A DNA stretch of 64,000 nt from contig JAGGDC010000003.1 of the NCBI GenBank assembly GCA_020809425.1, positions 124,001 through 188,000 on the forward strand, in the 5' to 3' direction. The DNA comes from Candidatus Synoicihabitans palmerolidicus (GTDB lineage Bacteria; Verrucomicrobiota; Verrucomicrobiia; Opitutales; Opitutaceae). Shown piece after piece: positions 43,224 to 52,709 of the stretch. The notes under the pieces were generated by a model. The model was not told where the DNA came from. It made no database searches and saw only the letters and a list, made by a program, of their open reading frames with translations. Position 1 is the stretch's first letter, and every line of letters starts with the position of its first letter. Made by a program: the position numbers and the translations under genes.

Positions 43224-43572
43224 ATGCTGATTGGATGGACCACCGTGGAAACCGAACTCCAAGCTCAAACGTTGGCCCGAGGTTTAGTCGACACACGGCT
43301 CGCCTCTTGCGTTCAAATCGAAGGTCCCATCACCTCCATCTACCTGATGGGAGGGCAAAACCCAATTCAGCCCTGAATGTCGCCTGACTCTCAAGTTTTT
43401 CGCTGCCCGTCATGAGGAGCTCGAGAACTGGCTGATGCAGCATCATCCCTACGATACTCCAGAGTGGATCGTGGCTCGTTTCGAACATGTTTCTCAAAAA
43501 TACTTGTCATGGGCTCAGGCGAACTCTAGCTCCCTTAACCTTGAACGAGTTCCCAGCACCACTTATAATTGA
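43224..43572 (+). pseudogene. cutA: CutA divalent-ion tolerance protein, frameshifted
   Basis: Small trimeric cytosolic protein. ATG 43224: LIGWTTVETELQAQTLARGL, VDTRLASCVQIEGPITSIYL. The frame breaks near 43345-43355 in a G/A run; the rest reads CRLTLKFFAARHEELENWLM, HPYDTPEWIVARF and VSQKYLSWAQAN to TGA 43572. The cysteine and the family core are otherwise normal, so one or two indels are the only damage. It is 8 bp upstream of the small basic protein gene. Confidence 0.8.
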
Positions 43573-43579
43573 TAACATC

Positions 43580-43735
43580 ATGTCCCAACACAAAAGTCTC
43601 CAAGGTCCCCGTGGCCTCGTCGTTAAGCGCAATGTGCTCAAGCGTTTTGAGCGCGTCGAGCTGCTCAAAAAGCGCGGTCAATGGAAGGAAGGCGATCGTG
43701 TCGTCGGCCTGAAAAAGACCGAACCAGAGCTCTAA
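43580..43735 (+). CDS. Chlamydiae/Verrucomicrobia small basic protein
   Basis: 51 residues from ATG 43580: MSQHKSLQGPRGLVVKRNVL, then a Lys/Arg-rich helix RFERVELLKKRGQW and GDRVVGLKKTEPEL. This tiny basic protein is conserved only in the PVC group (family knowledge), probably ribosome- or rRNA-associated. It is intact and is the best taxonomic marker here. Its stop codon abuts the 3-prime end of a group II intron on the opposite strand. Confidence 0.88.
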   Translation: MSQHKSLQGPRGLVVKRNVLKRFERVELLKKRGQWKEGDRVVGLKKTEPEL

Positions 43736-44509
43736 TCGGGTAAGCGGAGGTAATTAGCCTCCGCCCCCCACACCACCCGGCATGCGGGTCCGCACCGGGC
43801 GGCTCCGAAACGCTATCGGACCGTAGTTGGATAGAACCGAATCACCCACTTGGCAGGTGGGCCCTTCGGTAAAGTTTGAGAAACCCGTTTCGCGCCGACC
43901 ACCCGATACACCGGTCGGTGTCGGAGGGTGGATCGAGCAAACGGACTCGCGCTCATCATTTTGGTTCGGGCCTTCGTCACAGGAGACCTCCAGTTCATTC
44001 GTAGGACGGGTAACCCGTCCGATTACTCCCGGCTCGTTTCCCGTGACTACTATGCCTTCTGCTGACTCCTCTGTTTCCTCCGTCGTCGTTACCGACGCGG
44101 CTGCTCCCCGTCATAGACGGGACGCGGGGCGCAGAGGCCTCCCCGGATAATGGCATCAACTTCCCTCGCACGAGCGCACCGTCTACCCTACATCCTGTAC
44201 CACAGGACTTCGTCATGTGGTGGTGACTCGTCCCGGATGCTAAGCCTATTACCATGTTTCTGTTCGTCGCCCCACGAGTTTGCCTACGGCTTCTTTCAGA
44301 CCCAGCCTCACGGCTACGCCCTTGCCCTCGGCTAGTGCTGTTATTTATCTGACTTTCCTTTCGGTATTTCATTTATTTGGTTCCATGCACAGAGGACTTA
44401 AATCTCATCAGTTGATGCCCATGCCGGGCATACTCCAGTCGCGAGCCCCACCCTCCGACAACCACTCAACCTTTACGCTTTCGAACGAAGGTTGGCTCTG
44501 GGTGTGCTA
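43736..44509 (-). mobile_element. ORF-less group II intron
   Basis: Reading the minus strand, the end has a 34-nt domain V hairpin at 43771-43804 with catalytic triad AGC, outer stem GCCGCCCGG/CCGGGTGGT, 2-nt bulge, inner stem TGCG/CGCA. A domain VI-like hairpin GGCGGAGG-CTAATTA-CCTCCGC and end ACCCGAT follow. Upstream are long helical stretches typical of domain I, including GGGGCGACGAACAGAAACAT. The presumed 5-prime end is near 44509 (GCACACCCAG). There is no reverse transcriptase, so movement would need a protein in trans. About 120 bp at the 3-prime end match the relic at 13054-13166. Exact 5-prime end is uncertain. Confidence 0.65.
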
Positions 44510-44667
44510 TTAGCGTTTTCTGAGACCGTGAACCTTGTCCTGGTCGTGCGGTCTCAAGCCACTAAATCCACGCATCGCCATGGTCTACTGCCAACCACCA
44601 CACCGCTCTCCCGCAACCGAAACGCCGGTTCTGGGTGAAATCATCGCCGAAGCCGTCCTCAACGCCG
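44510..44667. other. short gap upstream of the intron
   Basis: Contains a 7-bp inverted repeat GAGACCG/CGGTCTC at about 44520-44555, directly at the 5-prime side of the intron. No gene seen. Group II introns can insert next to stem-loops; this may be the remnant of such a site. Confidence 0.35.
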
Positions 44668-44696
44668 AAACCTGCCACTCCCACGGCAGGTTTTTT
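44668..44696 (+). terminator. Rho-independent terminator of an unidentified gene
   Basis: AAACCTGCC-actcccac-GGCAGGTTT followed by TTT; strong stem and U tract. It could originally have served the small basic protein, now 930 bp upstream because of the intron, or a lost gene. Confidence 0.7.
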
Positions 44697-44953
44697 GTGC
44701 CGACAGCCCGGGCTCCGCTCGTCCCTCCCGCCACAGAATAGAACAGGAACTGCTCCACATCGCTCGAGACTACAGCTTCCTCTACGATGCCGATCCTAAA
44801 CCTATCTTTGCCGAGCTGCAGCGCCGCTTCTTCTAGAAAATTGGGGCCCCAGCCTGCGTCCTGCTGACCGTGCGCTCTGTCAGCAGTAGCAGCCTTGACG
44901 GACGCTATCTTTGTCTTGGCGATCTCCGATAAGTTCCTGAAAGTGAATCACGA
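44697..44953 (+). other. possible gene remnant before carbonic anhydrase
   Basis: One frame at about 44745-44840 reads ELLHIARDYSFLYDADPKPI and FAELQRRFF before a TAG; it looks like a piece of a real protein but I do not recognise the family. The rest is unassigned. Confidence 0.3.
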
Positions 44954-45604
44954 ATGAAACCTCTCGCCCGTCTCTTTTCCAAAAACCGTGATTGGGCCGC
45001 CGCGATCACTCGCGAGGACCCGGAGTTCTTTAGAAAACTCTCCCAACAACAGAATCCGGAATATCTCTGGATCGGCTGCTCGGACAGTCGGGTACCGGCC
45101 AATGAAATCATCGGACTGCTCCCGGGAGAGGTGTGCGTGCACCGCAACATCGCCAACGTCGTCGTGCATACCGACCTAAATTGCCTTTCGGTCATCCAGT
45201 TCGCCATCGACGTGCTTAAAGTCCGCCATGTCATGGTCGTGGGTCATTACGGCTGCGGCGGTGTGCGCGCAGCCCTTCGATGCCAGCGCGTCGGTCTCGC
45301 TGACAATTGGTTGCGACACGTCCAGGACGTGAAGGATAAACACGCTCGCTGCCTTTGTGACCTCGAGGGCGAAGAACCCAAACTCAACAAACTCTGCGAA
45401 CTCAACGTGGTCGAACAGGTCGCCAACGTTTCTCAAACCACCATCGTGCGTGATGCGTGGAACCGCGGTCAGGAACTCTCCATCCACGGCTGGATCTACA
45501 GCCTGCAAGACGGCCTCATCCGCGACATGCACATCACTGCCTCGTCCTGCACCGAAGCCAAAACCGCTTACCGCCAAGCTGTCGCCGAACGCACCGCCCG
45601 ATAA
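44954..45604 (+). CDS. can: beta-carbonic anhydrase
   Basis: Interconverts CO2 and bicarbonate in the cytosol. 216 residues. Zinc ligands are visible as Cys42 and Asp44 in IGCSDSRVPANE, and His98 and Cys101 in GHYGCGGVRAAL; Arg46 completes the Asp-Arg dyad. RNIANVVVHTDLN and the C-terminal HGWIYSLQDGLIRDM match clade B enzymes. Intact, as expected for a bacterium that needs bicarbonate for biosynthesis. No close operon partner. Confidence 0.94.
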   Translation: MKPLARLFSKNRDWAAAITREDPEFFRKLSQQQNPEYLWIGCSDSRVPANEIIGLLPGEVCVHRNIANVVVHTDLNCLSVIQFAIDVLKVRHVMVVGHYGCGGVRAALRCQRVGLADNWLRHVQDVKDKHARCLCDLEGEEPKLNKLCELNVVEQVANVSQTTIVRDAWNRGQELSIHGWIYSLQDGLIRDMHITASSCTEAKTAYRQAVAERTAR

Positions 45605-45745
45605 GTCGGGTCTTCACTTCGTCCCCTATACTTCCTCTGCCTCGGTTACCTTCCCGCGGTCACCCATGAGCTCGAGCAACCGTTTGTCCCAGGCCCTTTG
45701 ACGACCACCGACTCTGCCCAATCCTCGACCCCGCACTACCCCACG

Positions 45746-46341
45746 ATGTCCGCTCCAATCCCCTCCATTCCTCTTTCTCTCAACGACCAGTGGACGCAGT
45801 TCGCCCGCAACCGGTTCCTCGCCATGCCCATCGCCGGCTCCATCGCATGGGCAATTGTCGGCGTCGCCAGCCTTTTTGTGTCAGTTCAGATCGCCAGCCT
45901 CATTCTGTTCATCGCTACCGGATTCATCTTTTACCTCGTTCTCGGCATCGCCAAATTCACTGGTAAGGATCTGCTGGGACGCACTCGCAAGGGAAACCTC
46001 TTCGATCGCGTCTTTCTCCTGTCCATCCTCATGCGGCCTGCCTCGTCTACGCCATCGCCATCCCGTTTTTCCGGATCGAACCCACCTCACTGCCCCTCTC
46101 CGTCGGCATCCTTACCGGCCTCATGTGGCTGCCGTTCTCCGCGCTGTTGCGCCACTGGGTCGGCGTGTTCCACGGCGTCACTCGCACCGTGCTCATTCTC
46201 GCCGCATGGTATCTGTTTTTCGAATACCGCTCCCAGACCATCCCCGTGATCATCTACGCCATCACGATCCTGGTTCTGGAGAAACGCTACCGCTCCCCCG
46301 CCGACTATAGGCGCCATCCCTACCCTACTCGACCAATCTAG
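45746..46341 (+). pseudogene. small multi-pass membrane protein (DUF7010-like), frameshifted
   Basis: Probable start MSAPIPSIPLSLNDQWTQFA at 45746. Membrane segments: SIAWAIVGVASLFVSV, LILFIATGFIFYLVLGIA, then after a frame change near 46032 the other frame gives VYAIAIPFFRIEPTSLPLSV, GILTGLMWLPFSALLRHWVG, TVLILAAWYLFFEY and VIIYAITILVLEKRYR to TAG 46341. The pattern fits a DUF7010-type family of unknown function; that assignment is from memory. One indel is the only clear damage. Confidence 0.5.
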
Positions 46342-46382
46342 CGCGCGTACTTGTAAGGATGGCGATCGGCGGCGTCAAGCGG

Positions 46383-47560
46383 CTAGTGCACAGTTTTTTT
46401 GTATAATAGCATGAAAGACTTCAGCGGGAGACTGTCCGTCGAGCCCGATGCGAGGGAGATTATTGAGTAGCCACTCCGCTTTGGCGATTTGGCCTTTGGT
46501 GACGGTGTTAAAGTCGATGACTTTAGGGAAGTATTCCCGGATCAGACCGTTGATATTCGCGACCGCACCGCGCTGCCAAGGGCTGTGTGGATTGCAGAAG
46601 TAGACCGCCACTTTTGTGGCAAGGGAGAAGGCGGCATGTTGGGCCATTTCGCGGCCGTTGTCGTAGGTGAGGGTCTTGCGCAGGTGGGCGGGCAGGCGTT
46701 TGAAGGCCCGGATGAGAGCGCGGGCGACGCTGATCGCGTCTTTGGCGCCGCCCAACGGGACGATCATCACGTAGCGGGAGACCCGTTCGGTGATGACCAA
46801 AATGGCGGTGCGATTCCTCGCACCCATGCCCAAGTCGGCCTCCCAGTGTCCGGGCACCTCCCGGCGCTCCACCTCAGCGGGTCGCTCGCCGATAGTGATC
46901 GCGCCCGGCAACTGGCCCGAGAGCTTGCCCTTGGCGCGGGGGGCGGGACTGCGCCGGGGCTTCTTGCGCCGCAAATAAGCGATCAACTCCTTCTTAACCA
47001 AGCCTTTGGGGTGGACGTAGATGAAATCGTAGATTGATTTCGTGGCTCACGCGTCGGGTCAGATCAAGGCCATGACGTCGTCTCAAGGCGACTTCGATTG
47101 GCTTGGGCGTAGCGCCGGTGGCAAACAGGGCCAGCACCTCGTCGCGCAAGGCGGGCGTGTCGGCGACTTTGTTGCGCGCGGCGCACTGGGGCCGACGGCA
47201 AGCGCGAGTCTGCGCATCCATGCCGCTGTAGCTGTTGCGCCCGCCGTTGCGGGTGATCTCGCGATTGACCACCGAGACGTCGCGGCCGAAGGCGACGGCA
47301 AGCTGAGCGCCGCTTTTGCCCTGGGCCCTGGGCCAAACCGGCATGAATCGCCTCGCGTTCCTTGGCGGTGATGCGCCGTTGTATTTTTGCCACCACTCCA
47401 AATCCTCTCTCTGGCTTGTGTACTAGCTGCTCACCGCTCCCTTCCTGCGGCCTTCCGCAACCTCAATCTCGCCAATCATCAATCCCAATATAAAACGTAT
47501 AGTATTCATTAATAGTGCATTAGGAGAAATGGACCACTCCCTCTCAGCCTGTGCACTCAG
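46383..47560 (-). mobile_element. IS30-family element, copy C, transposase with two frameshifts
   Basis: Ends carry GTGCACAG. The transposase reads from about 47401: IQRRITAKEREAIHAGLAQG, VSVVNREITRNGG and RDEVLALFATGATPKP; then 46375-47001 an intact catalytic half with HWEADLGMGARN (Val to Gly beside the first Asp), LTYDNGREMAQHAAF and GAVANINGLIREYF. The two frame breaks (near 47330 and 47035) are at the same bases as in copy B. It lacks the 75-bp hairpin segment of copy B. It inserted at the 3-prime end of oppA and supplies its last codons and stop. Confidence 0.85.
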
Positions 47561-49157
47561 TGTTGGACTGCGGCATCTAACGCATTGGGCCACCACCCCT
47601 TGACTCGCGGGTCGAGTAGATACACCTGAGTATAGTGGTAGATCGGCAACACCGGCGCCTCCTCCGTGATCAACGCATCCATGCGCTGCAACAGCGCTTG
47701 CCGTCTGTCGACATCCCTCTCGAGCATCGACGCCGCCAGCATCGCATCATAATCCGCATTCGCCCACCCCGTGCGGTTGTTGGGATTTCCATCCGTCAAT
47801 ATTGCCAAAAACTGGTTCGCGTCATTGTAAACGGCCACCCAACCCGACCTCGCAACGCCATAGTCTAGATTGGTCATGGAATCCAAGTAGACCTTCCACT
47901 CCTGGTTATAAAGCTGCACATCGATGCCCAACTCCCGTCGCCACATTTGCTGCACCGCCTCCACGATCGCCCGATGTGTTTCCGAGATGTTGTAGAAGAG
48001 CTCGAACGTGGGGAAATTTTCGCCCCCGGCATACCCGGCTTCCGCCATCAGATTCCGCACCGTCTCCAGGTCGTATTCGACGAGCACACTTGGCTGAAAT
48101 CCGCCCGCTCCCGGCGGCGTAAAGCTCCCCGCCGGACTCTGCCCCGCACGAGTGACCTTCTCGACGATCGCCACCCGGTCGATCGCCAGCGCCAAAGCCC
48201 GCCGCACTCGCACATCATCAAACGGCGGGCGCGTCACATTTACCCGGTAAAAATAGGTGCCGAGCTGCGGATCAATGCGTAACGGCGTATCCGCCATCGC
48301 TCGATACCCATCCACTTTGGCCACGGGCACTTCGTTGGTCTTATGCAATTGGCCGCTCCTAAACATCCGCTCCTCCGTATCAATGCTGTCCACCGGATGG
48401 AAATGAATCGCATTCAAGGTCACCGTCTTCGCATCCCAATAATGCGGGTTTCGTTCCGTCACGATCACTTGATTCGGCACCCACTCCGTCAATCGAAACG
48501 GTCCATTCCCCACCAAATTGCCTTCCCGGGTCCATGCCGTCCCACGCTGCCGCCCTCCATCAAACCGTTCGATCACGTGCAAAGGGACCGGATTCCAACA
48601 CTTGTAGGTCAACAGGCTCAGGAAATACGGCACGGAATGCCGCAATCGAATTTCCAACGTATGCGTATCCAACGCCTTTACCCCCACTCGCTCGAAATCC
48701 GTCTGCGTCCCTCCGATATACCCCGGACCTCCTTCCAGGATCTCAAACAAATAGGCATACTCTCCGAACCCAACGCCGGGTTCATGATGCGCTCGTAACT
48801 CCGCACAAAATCCTCTGCGGTTAACGCCACCCCATCCGACCACTTTGCCTCCGGCCAAAGGTAAAACGTATACACCCGCCCGTCCTCCGATAATTCCCAC
48901 CTTTGGACCACTCCCGGCGCGGGCTCCTGCGTCTCCGGATCGATATCCACCAACCCTTCAAACAGGGCATCCATAATGTGAAACTCCGGCACCCCGGTCA
49001 CCACGTGGAGATCGAGGTCCGGTGGCTCCGCCCCATTGCCAAGGTGCAGGATCCCTTCCTTTACCCCCACATCTGCCAAGCGCTCCGATCGGGAACACCC
49101 CACAACGCCTCCGATCGCCACCACCTCCATCACCACCAATTGCACGTTTCGCCACAT
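47557..49157 (-). pseudogene. oppA: oligopeptide-binding lipoprotein OppA, one frameshift, 3-prime end replaced by IS30
   Basis: Periplasmic peptide receptor of an ABC importer. ATG 49157 with signal peptide and lipobox (VGCSRSE), then LHLGNGAEPPDLDLHVVTGV, ALFEGLVDIDPETQEPAPGV and DGVALTAEDFVRSYERIMNP. A frame change near 48775 breaks it; the rest is open: ALDTHTLEIRLRHSVPYFLS, NGPFRLTEWVPNQVIVTERN, DDVRVRRALALAIDRVAIVE, and NRTGWANADYDAMLAAS. The last residues LDAAVQH come from the IS30 end, so about ten native codons are lost. Matches the decay of oppD and oppF, which lie 8 kb away. Confidence 0.85.
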
Positions 49158-49273
49158 TTATCGTCGAGCCATGACCCACCCAAAGTCACCCCGCATCGCC
49201 CCGCAAATCATTCGTCGCATCTGCACTATTGAATTGCTCCTCCATCCGTGAACGCTGAACCCCTCTAAATTGA

Positions 49274-50012
49274 ATGATGCGGCTCTGGCACACAAAAACC
49301 GTCTGGGAAAAACTCGCCCGCCAAGACCCTTTCTGGGCGGTGCTCATCGACCCCACCAAAACCGGCCACCGCTGGCAGGTGGATGAGTTTTTCGCCACTG
49401 GTCGCACTGCCGTCGATAACGATATCGACTACCTCGTCCACCAGCTCCCCGCGTTGCGTAAGGACGCCGTGCTCGACTTTGGCTGTGGCGTCGGTCGCCT
49501 GAGTCAGGCTCTGGCCACCCATTGCGCTCAGGTCACCGGTCTCGATGTCGCCGCCTCTATGCTGGAGCAGGCCCGTCTCCACAACCAACACGGCAAACGC
49601 GTCACCTACGTGCACAACTCAGCGCGCAACCTGAGCCGGTTTCCCGACGCTCAATGCGACATGGTCTATAGCGTAATCACGCTTCAACACATCCCCGCCT
49701 CCCTCATCCGGGGCTACCTGCGTGAGTTCATGCGCATCTGCCGTCCAGGCGAAGCAGTGTTCTTTCAACTCTCCTCCGAGGCCCCAGTCGAACCCTGGCG
49801 CTTCTCATGGTATCCACCCACCGCTTGGATGCGGATCAAACGGCTCTTCCGCGAGGCCACCGGCATACAGGCCAAGATGTCCATGCACGCCATTCCCAAA
49901 TCCATAAGTCATCGCCCTGCTCGAATCCGCGGGAGGTCGCATCGTTGACATTCGGCCCGCCAACGCCGCCGGAGACTTGGAAAGCTGGTCCTACTTGATC
50001 ACCAAAGACTGA
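49274..50012 (+). pseudogene. class I SAM-dependent methyltransferase, one frameshift
   Basis: Starts at ATG 49274. Motif I VLDFGCGVGRLSQALA at about 68-83, GLDVAASMLEQARLHN with the acidic residue for SAM ribose, and SVITLQHIPASLIRGYLREF. A frame change near 49908 interrupts after MSMHAIPKS; the next frame gives VIALLESAGGRIVDIRPANA and SYLITKD to TGA 50012. A Methyltransf_11/25-type fold; substrate unknown. About 245 codons in all. Confidence 0.78.
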
Positions 50013-50026
50013 GCGCCCCCACCTCC

Positions 50027-52548
50027 GTGCTTCGTTACTTCCCCCTGTTCACCCTATCCGTTTCCAGTGCCCTCCTCCTAGGCCAGACCAACGGTGTCCG
50101 TCGATTTTGAGCTGACGCCCGCTACTTCCGCCTCAATTCTGGACCGACGCCGGATTCTCCACCTCTGAGCGGCTTCCGGGATTCCACCAAGGGCGCGCCT
50201 CCATCGACGCCTCCCATCCCCGTCAGGATTCCCAGCATTCTCTCCGTCTGGCCGACCCGCACCGCTCATTTGGTCCTGACCATTCCGGCGCCCAAGTCCC
50301 ACTGAATCTCACCCCGCGCGCCGAATACTACTCCTCCTACAGGCTGCGTTTTGATTCTGGCTTTTCCTGGGGCGGCCTCAATCAGGGCGGTAAACTCCCG
50401 GGCCTCGGATCTGGAAAACTCTGCAGCGGCGGCCAGACATCCGACGGCTCCAACGGCTTCACCGCCCGGCTTATGTGGAGCGTGTCCCACAAGCGCAAGA
50501 GTTTGGAGAAGAGGAGGTAGCGTAAAAATAAAGAGGCCGAAACTGGGAGGATTTCCTGGTTTCGGCACAAAAACGGCGTGTATAATTTGGTGTGAACAAT
50601 ACTACCGAAGCCGTCGCCCCGGAAGTTGCCCTGAAACCCTGGCTGCGTCCAGACCTGACTCCGGTCGGACCCAACAAAGATTACGCCGCGTTTCGCGATC
50701 AACTGGCGGGGCTCGACCAGTTGCTGGCCAACAGTCACTTGGAAGCGATGGCCGTGGACTTTGCCCGGAAAAACTGGCGGGGCGACGACGTGGCCGGGTT
50801 GCCGCGACACCTGCAGTTCGCGCGCAAGGCGCGGCGGGTGCAGGTATTGCGCATGATGCTCGGAAACATCAGCTTGCGTAAACTTTCCCTGAGCATCGCC
50901 TTCAGCGATCTGTTGGCCGACTTTTGCGGAGCGCGCCGGATCGACGGCATCAAGGGGGTCTCCCAAAGAAAGCGTGCGGGAGCGTGCGTCCAAATGCTTC
51001 ACCGCCGGGCAGGTGCGTAGGATGAGCCAAGTCTTTATCGAGATGTGCGGTGAGGCGGACCGGGCGAGCGAACTGGGACTGGCTGCGGCGCAGCCGATGG
51101 ATACGTGCCTGGTGGACTCGACCTGCCCTGCAGGCCAACATCCATTTCCCGGTTGACTGGGTGCTCTTTCGCGACGTGAGCCGCACCCCCTGCTCAAGGC
51201 GGTGAAACTGATCCGTGCAGCGGGGTTGCGGGGTCGGATGCCGAACGAGCCGCCAGTCTTTGCCAAGCAGATGAATCGGTGGTGCATCGCGATGACCCAC
51301 AGCCGACGGCGCCGCGATGCGAAGCGGGCCCGCAAGGGCGTGCTCCGCCAGATGAAACGCCTGCTGCGCACCATCGGCGAGCACGCCCGCCGCCACCGCG
51401 ACCACCTCGCCGCCGACTACGCCCGGACCCGCTTCAGTGAGCGCCAGGCCACCCGCATCATTGCGCGCATCGACGCCATGCTCGAGCAACTGCCGGCCGC
51501 GATCAACCAGGCCCACGAACGCATCATCGGCGCGCGACCAGTGCCCAACGCCGAGAAGATCCTCCGCGTCTACGAACCCGACGTGCAGACCGTGGTCCGG
51601 GGCAAGGCGTCCGGCGAGGTCGAGTTTGGCCACACCCTCATGATCAGTGAGAACGTGACGGAGTTGATCACCGATTGGCAGTTGTATTAGGGAATGGCTC
51701 CGGCCGAATGGCGTCAGTTGAGCGAAAGCTTTGATCGTCAGAATCAGTTCGACCTGAGCACCCCGATCAAAGCGGCGAGCACCGACCGAGGCTTCTCGAC
51801 CAAACGGCTGTGCGAACGCTTGGCCGAAGCCGACATTTATGACGCCACTTGCCCCCGCGATCCGCAGCTGCTGCAATGGCGCATGCAGGAGCCGCAGTTC
51901 GTGGCGCCCCAACATCGCCGGGCTTCGACGGAGGCCCGCATCCCCATCATCAAGCAACGCCAAGGCAAGCGATTGCGTGCCAGAGGCTTCACGAATCGCT
52001 ACCTGACGGTAGCCTGGAGCATCCTCGGGCACAACCTGTGGCTCATCGCCCGACTGCTGGCCGACCAACCACCGCAGGCCCAAGCCGCCTAAAACCACCA
52101 AGCCTATTCCAACAATGAACACTAACCCGGCTTTCCTGCCCCCCTTCCAAAATCAGGGTAAATGGGACACTCTCTAGGTGGCGCCCCAACGGAGCCGCCG
52201 TCCTCTACCTCTACCACACGGACAAACCTGGCCGATGGGGTGCAGACTTGGACCTGGTCTCTCCCCACGGTCAGCCGGTTCTGTTTACCCCGGGCGAATG
52301 GGTCCAAATCACGCAACACGCGCGCATCAATACCGCCGATCATCACGACGGTGAGGTGCAAGTGTGGATCAATGGCGAATCCGTCCTCATTGCCGACGGT
52401 CTCCGCCTCGTCACCAACGGCGATCTTGTAGACACCTTTTTTTAGGACTTTTCACGGCGGTAACACCCCCGCCTGGGCCCCCCTGCACGACAGCTATCTC
52501 AATTTCGACGACCTCAAAATCGGCCCGTCCTTCGAGTCGGTTCAATAG
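50027..52548 (+). pseudogene. secreted polysaccharide lyase (PL14-like) split by an IS
   Basis: GTG 50027 with signal peptide LRYFPLFTLSVSSALLLGQ. After frame breaks near 50100 and 50150 comes SYRLRFDSGFSWGGLNQGGK, LPGLGSGKLCSGGQTSDGS and NGFTARLMW; the ISNCY-like copy D follows at 50478. On its far side the frame resumes at RPNGAAVLYLYHTDKPG, GEWVQITQHARINTADHHDG, VQVWINGESVLIADGLRL, and after a T-run shift FDDLKIGPSFESVQ to TAG 52548. The GGKLPGL and ARLMW signatures are those of alginate/glucuronan lyases of family 14. Family number is from memory; the beta-jelly-roll lyase type is clearer. Confidence 0.72.
50478..52174 (+). mobile_element. ISNCY-like insertion sequence, copy D
   Basis: 1697 bp; right end GAGCGTGTCCCACAAGC at 50478, left end (read inward) GAGAGTGTCCCATTTACC at 52174. 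Transposase parts: GTG 50592 MNNTTEAVAPEVALKPWLRP to 51020, then in the next frame SKCFTAGQVRRMSQVFIEMC; the acidic site LVDSTCPAGQHPF is shifted by an extra C near 51127; 51202-51690 is open to a TAG (shared with copy C) in TDWQLY-stop; 51694-52092 follows with AASTDRGFSTKRLCERLAEA. A GCCGAAAC/GTTTCGGC hairpin lies at about 50537-50568. Same disabling site CTCCCAAAG as copy A. Inserted in the polysaccharide lyase gene. Confidence 0.85.
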
Positions 52549-52709
52549 TCGCCCTGGCTCAAGTGCCCTTACCTGCGCCCAGACTCTTGGGCCTGTTCAC
52601 CGGATCGGTTCGATCAACCTAGAAAACGCATGTAACAAAGTTATGTTATCCAGTAGGTTAGTGGGTTTCTAACGTGCACCCGCCGACGCACCTGGCAGGC
52701 AGGGCAATT

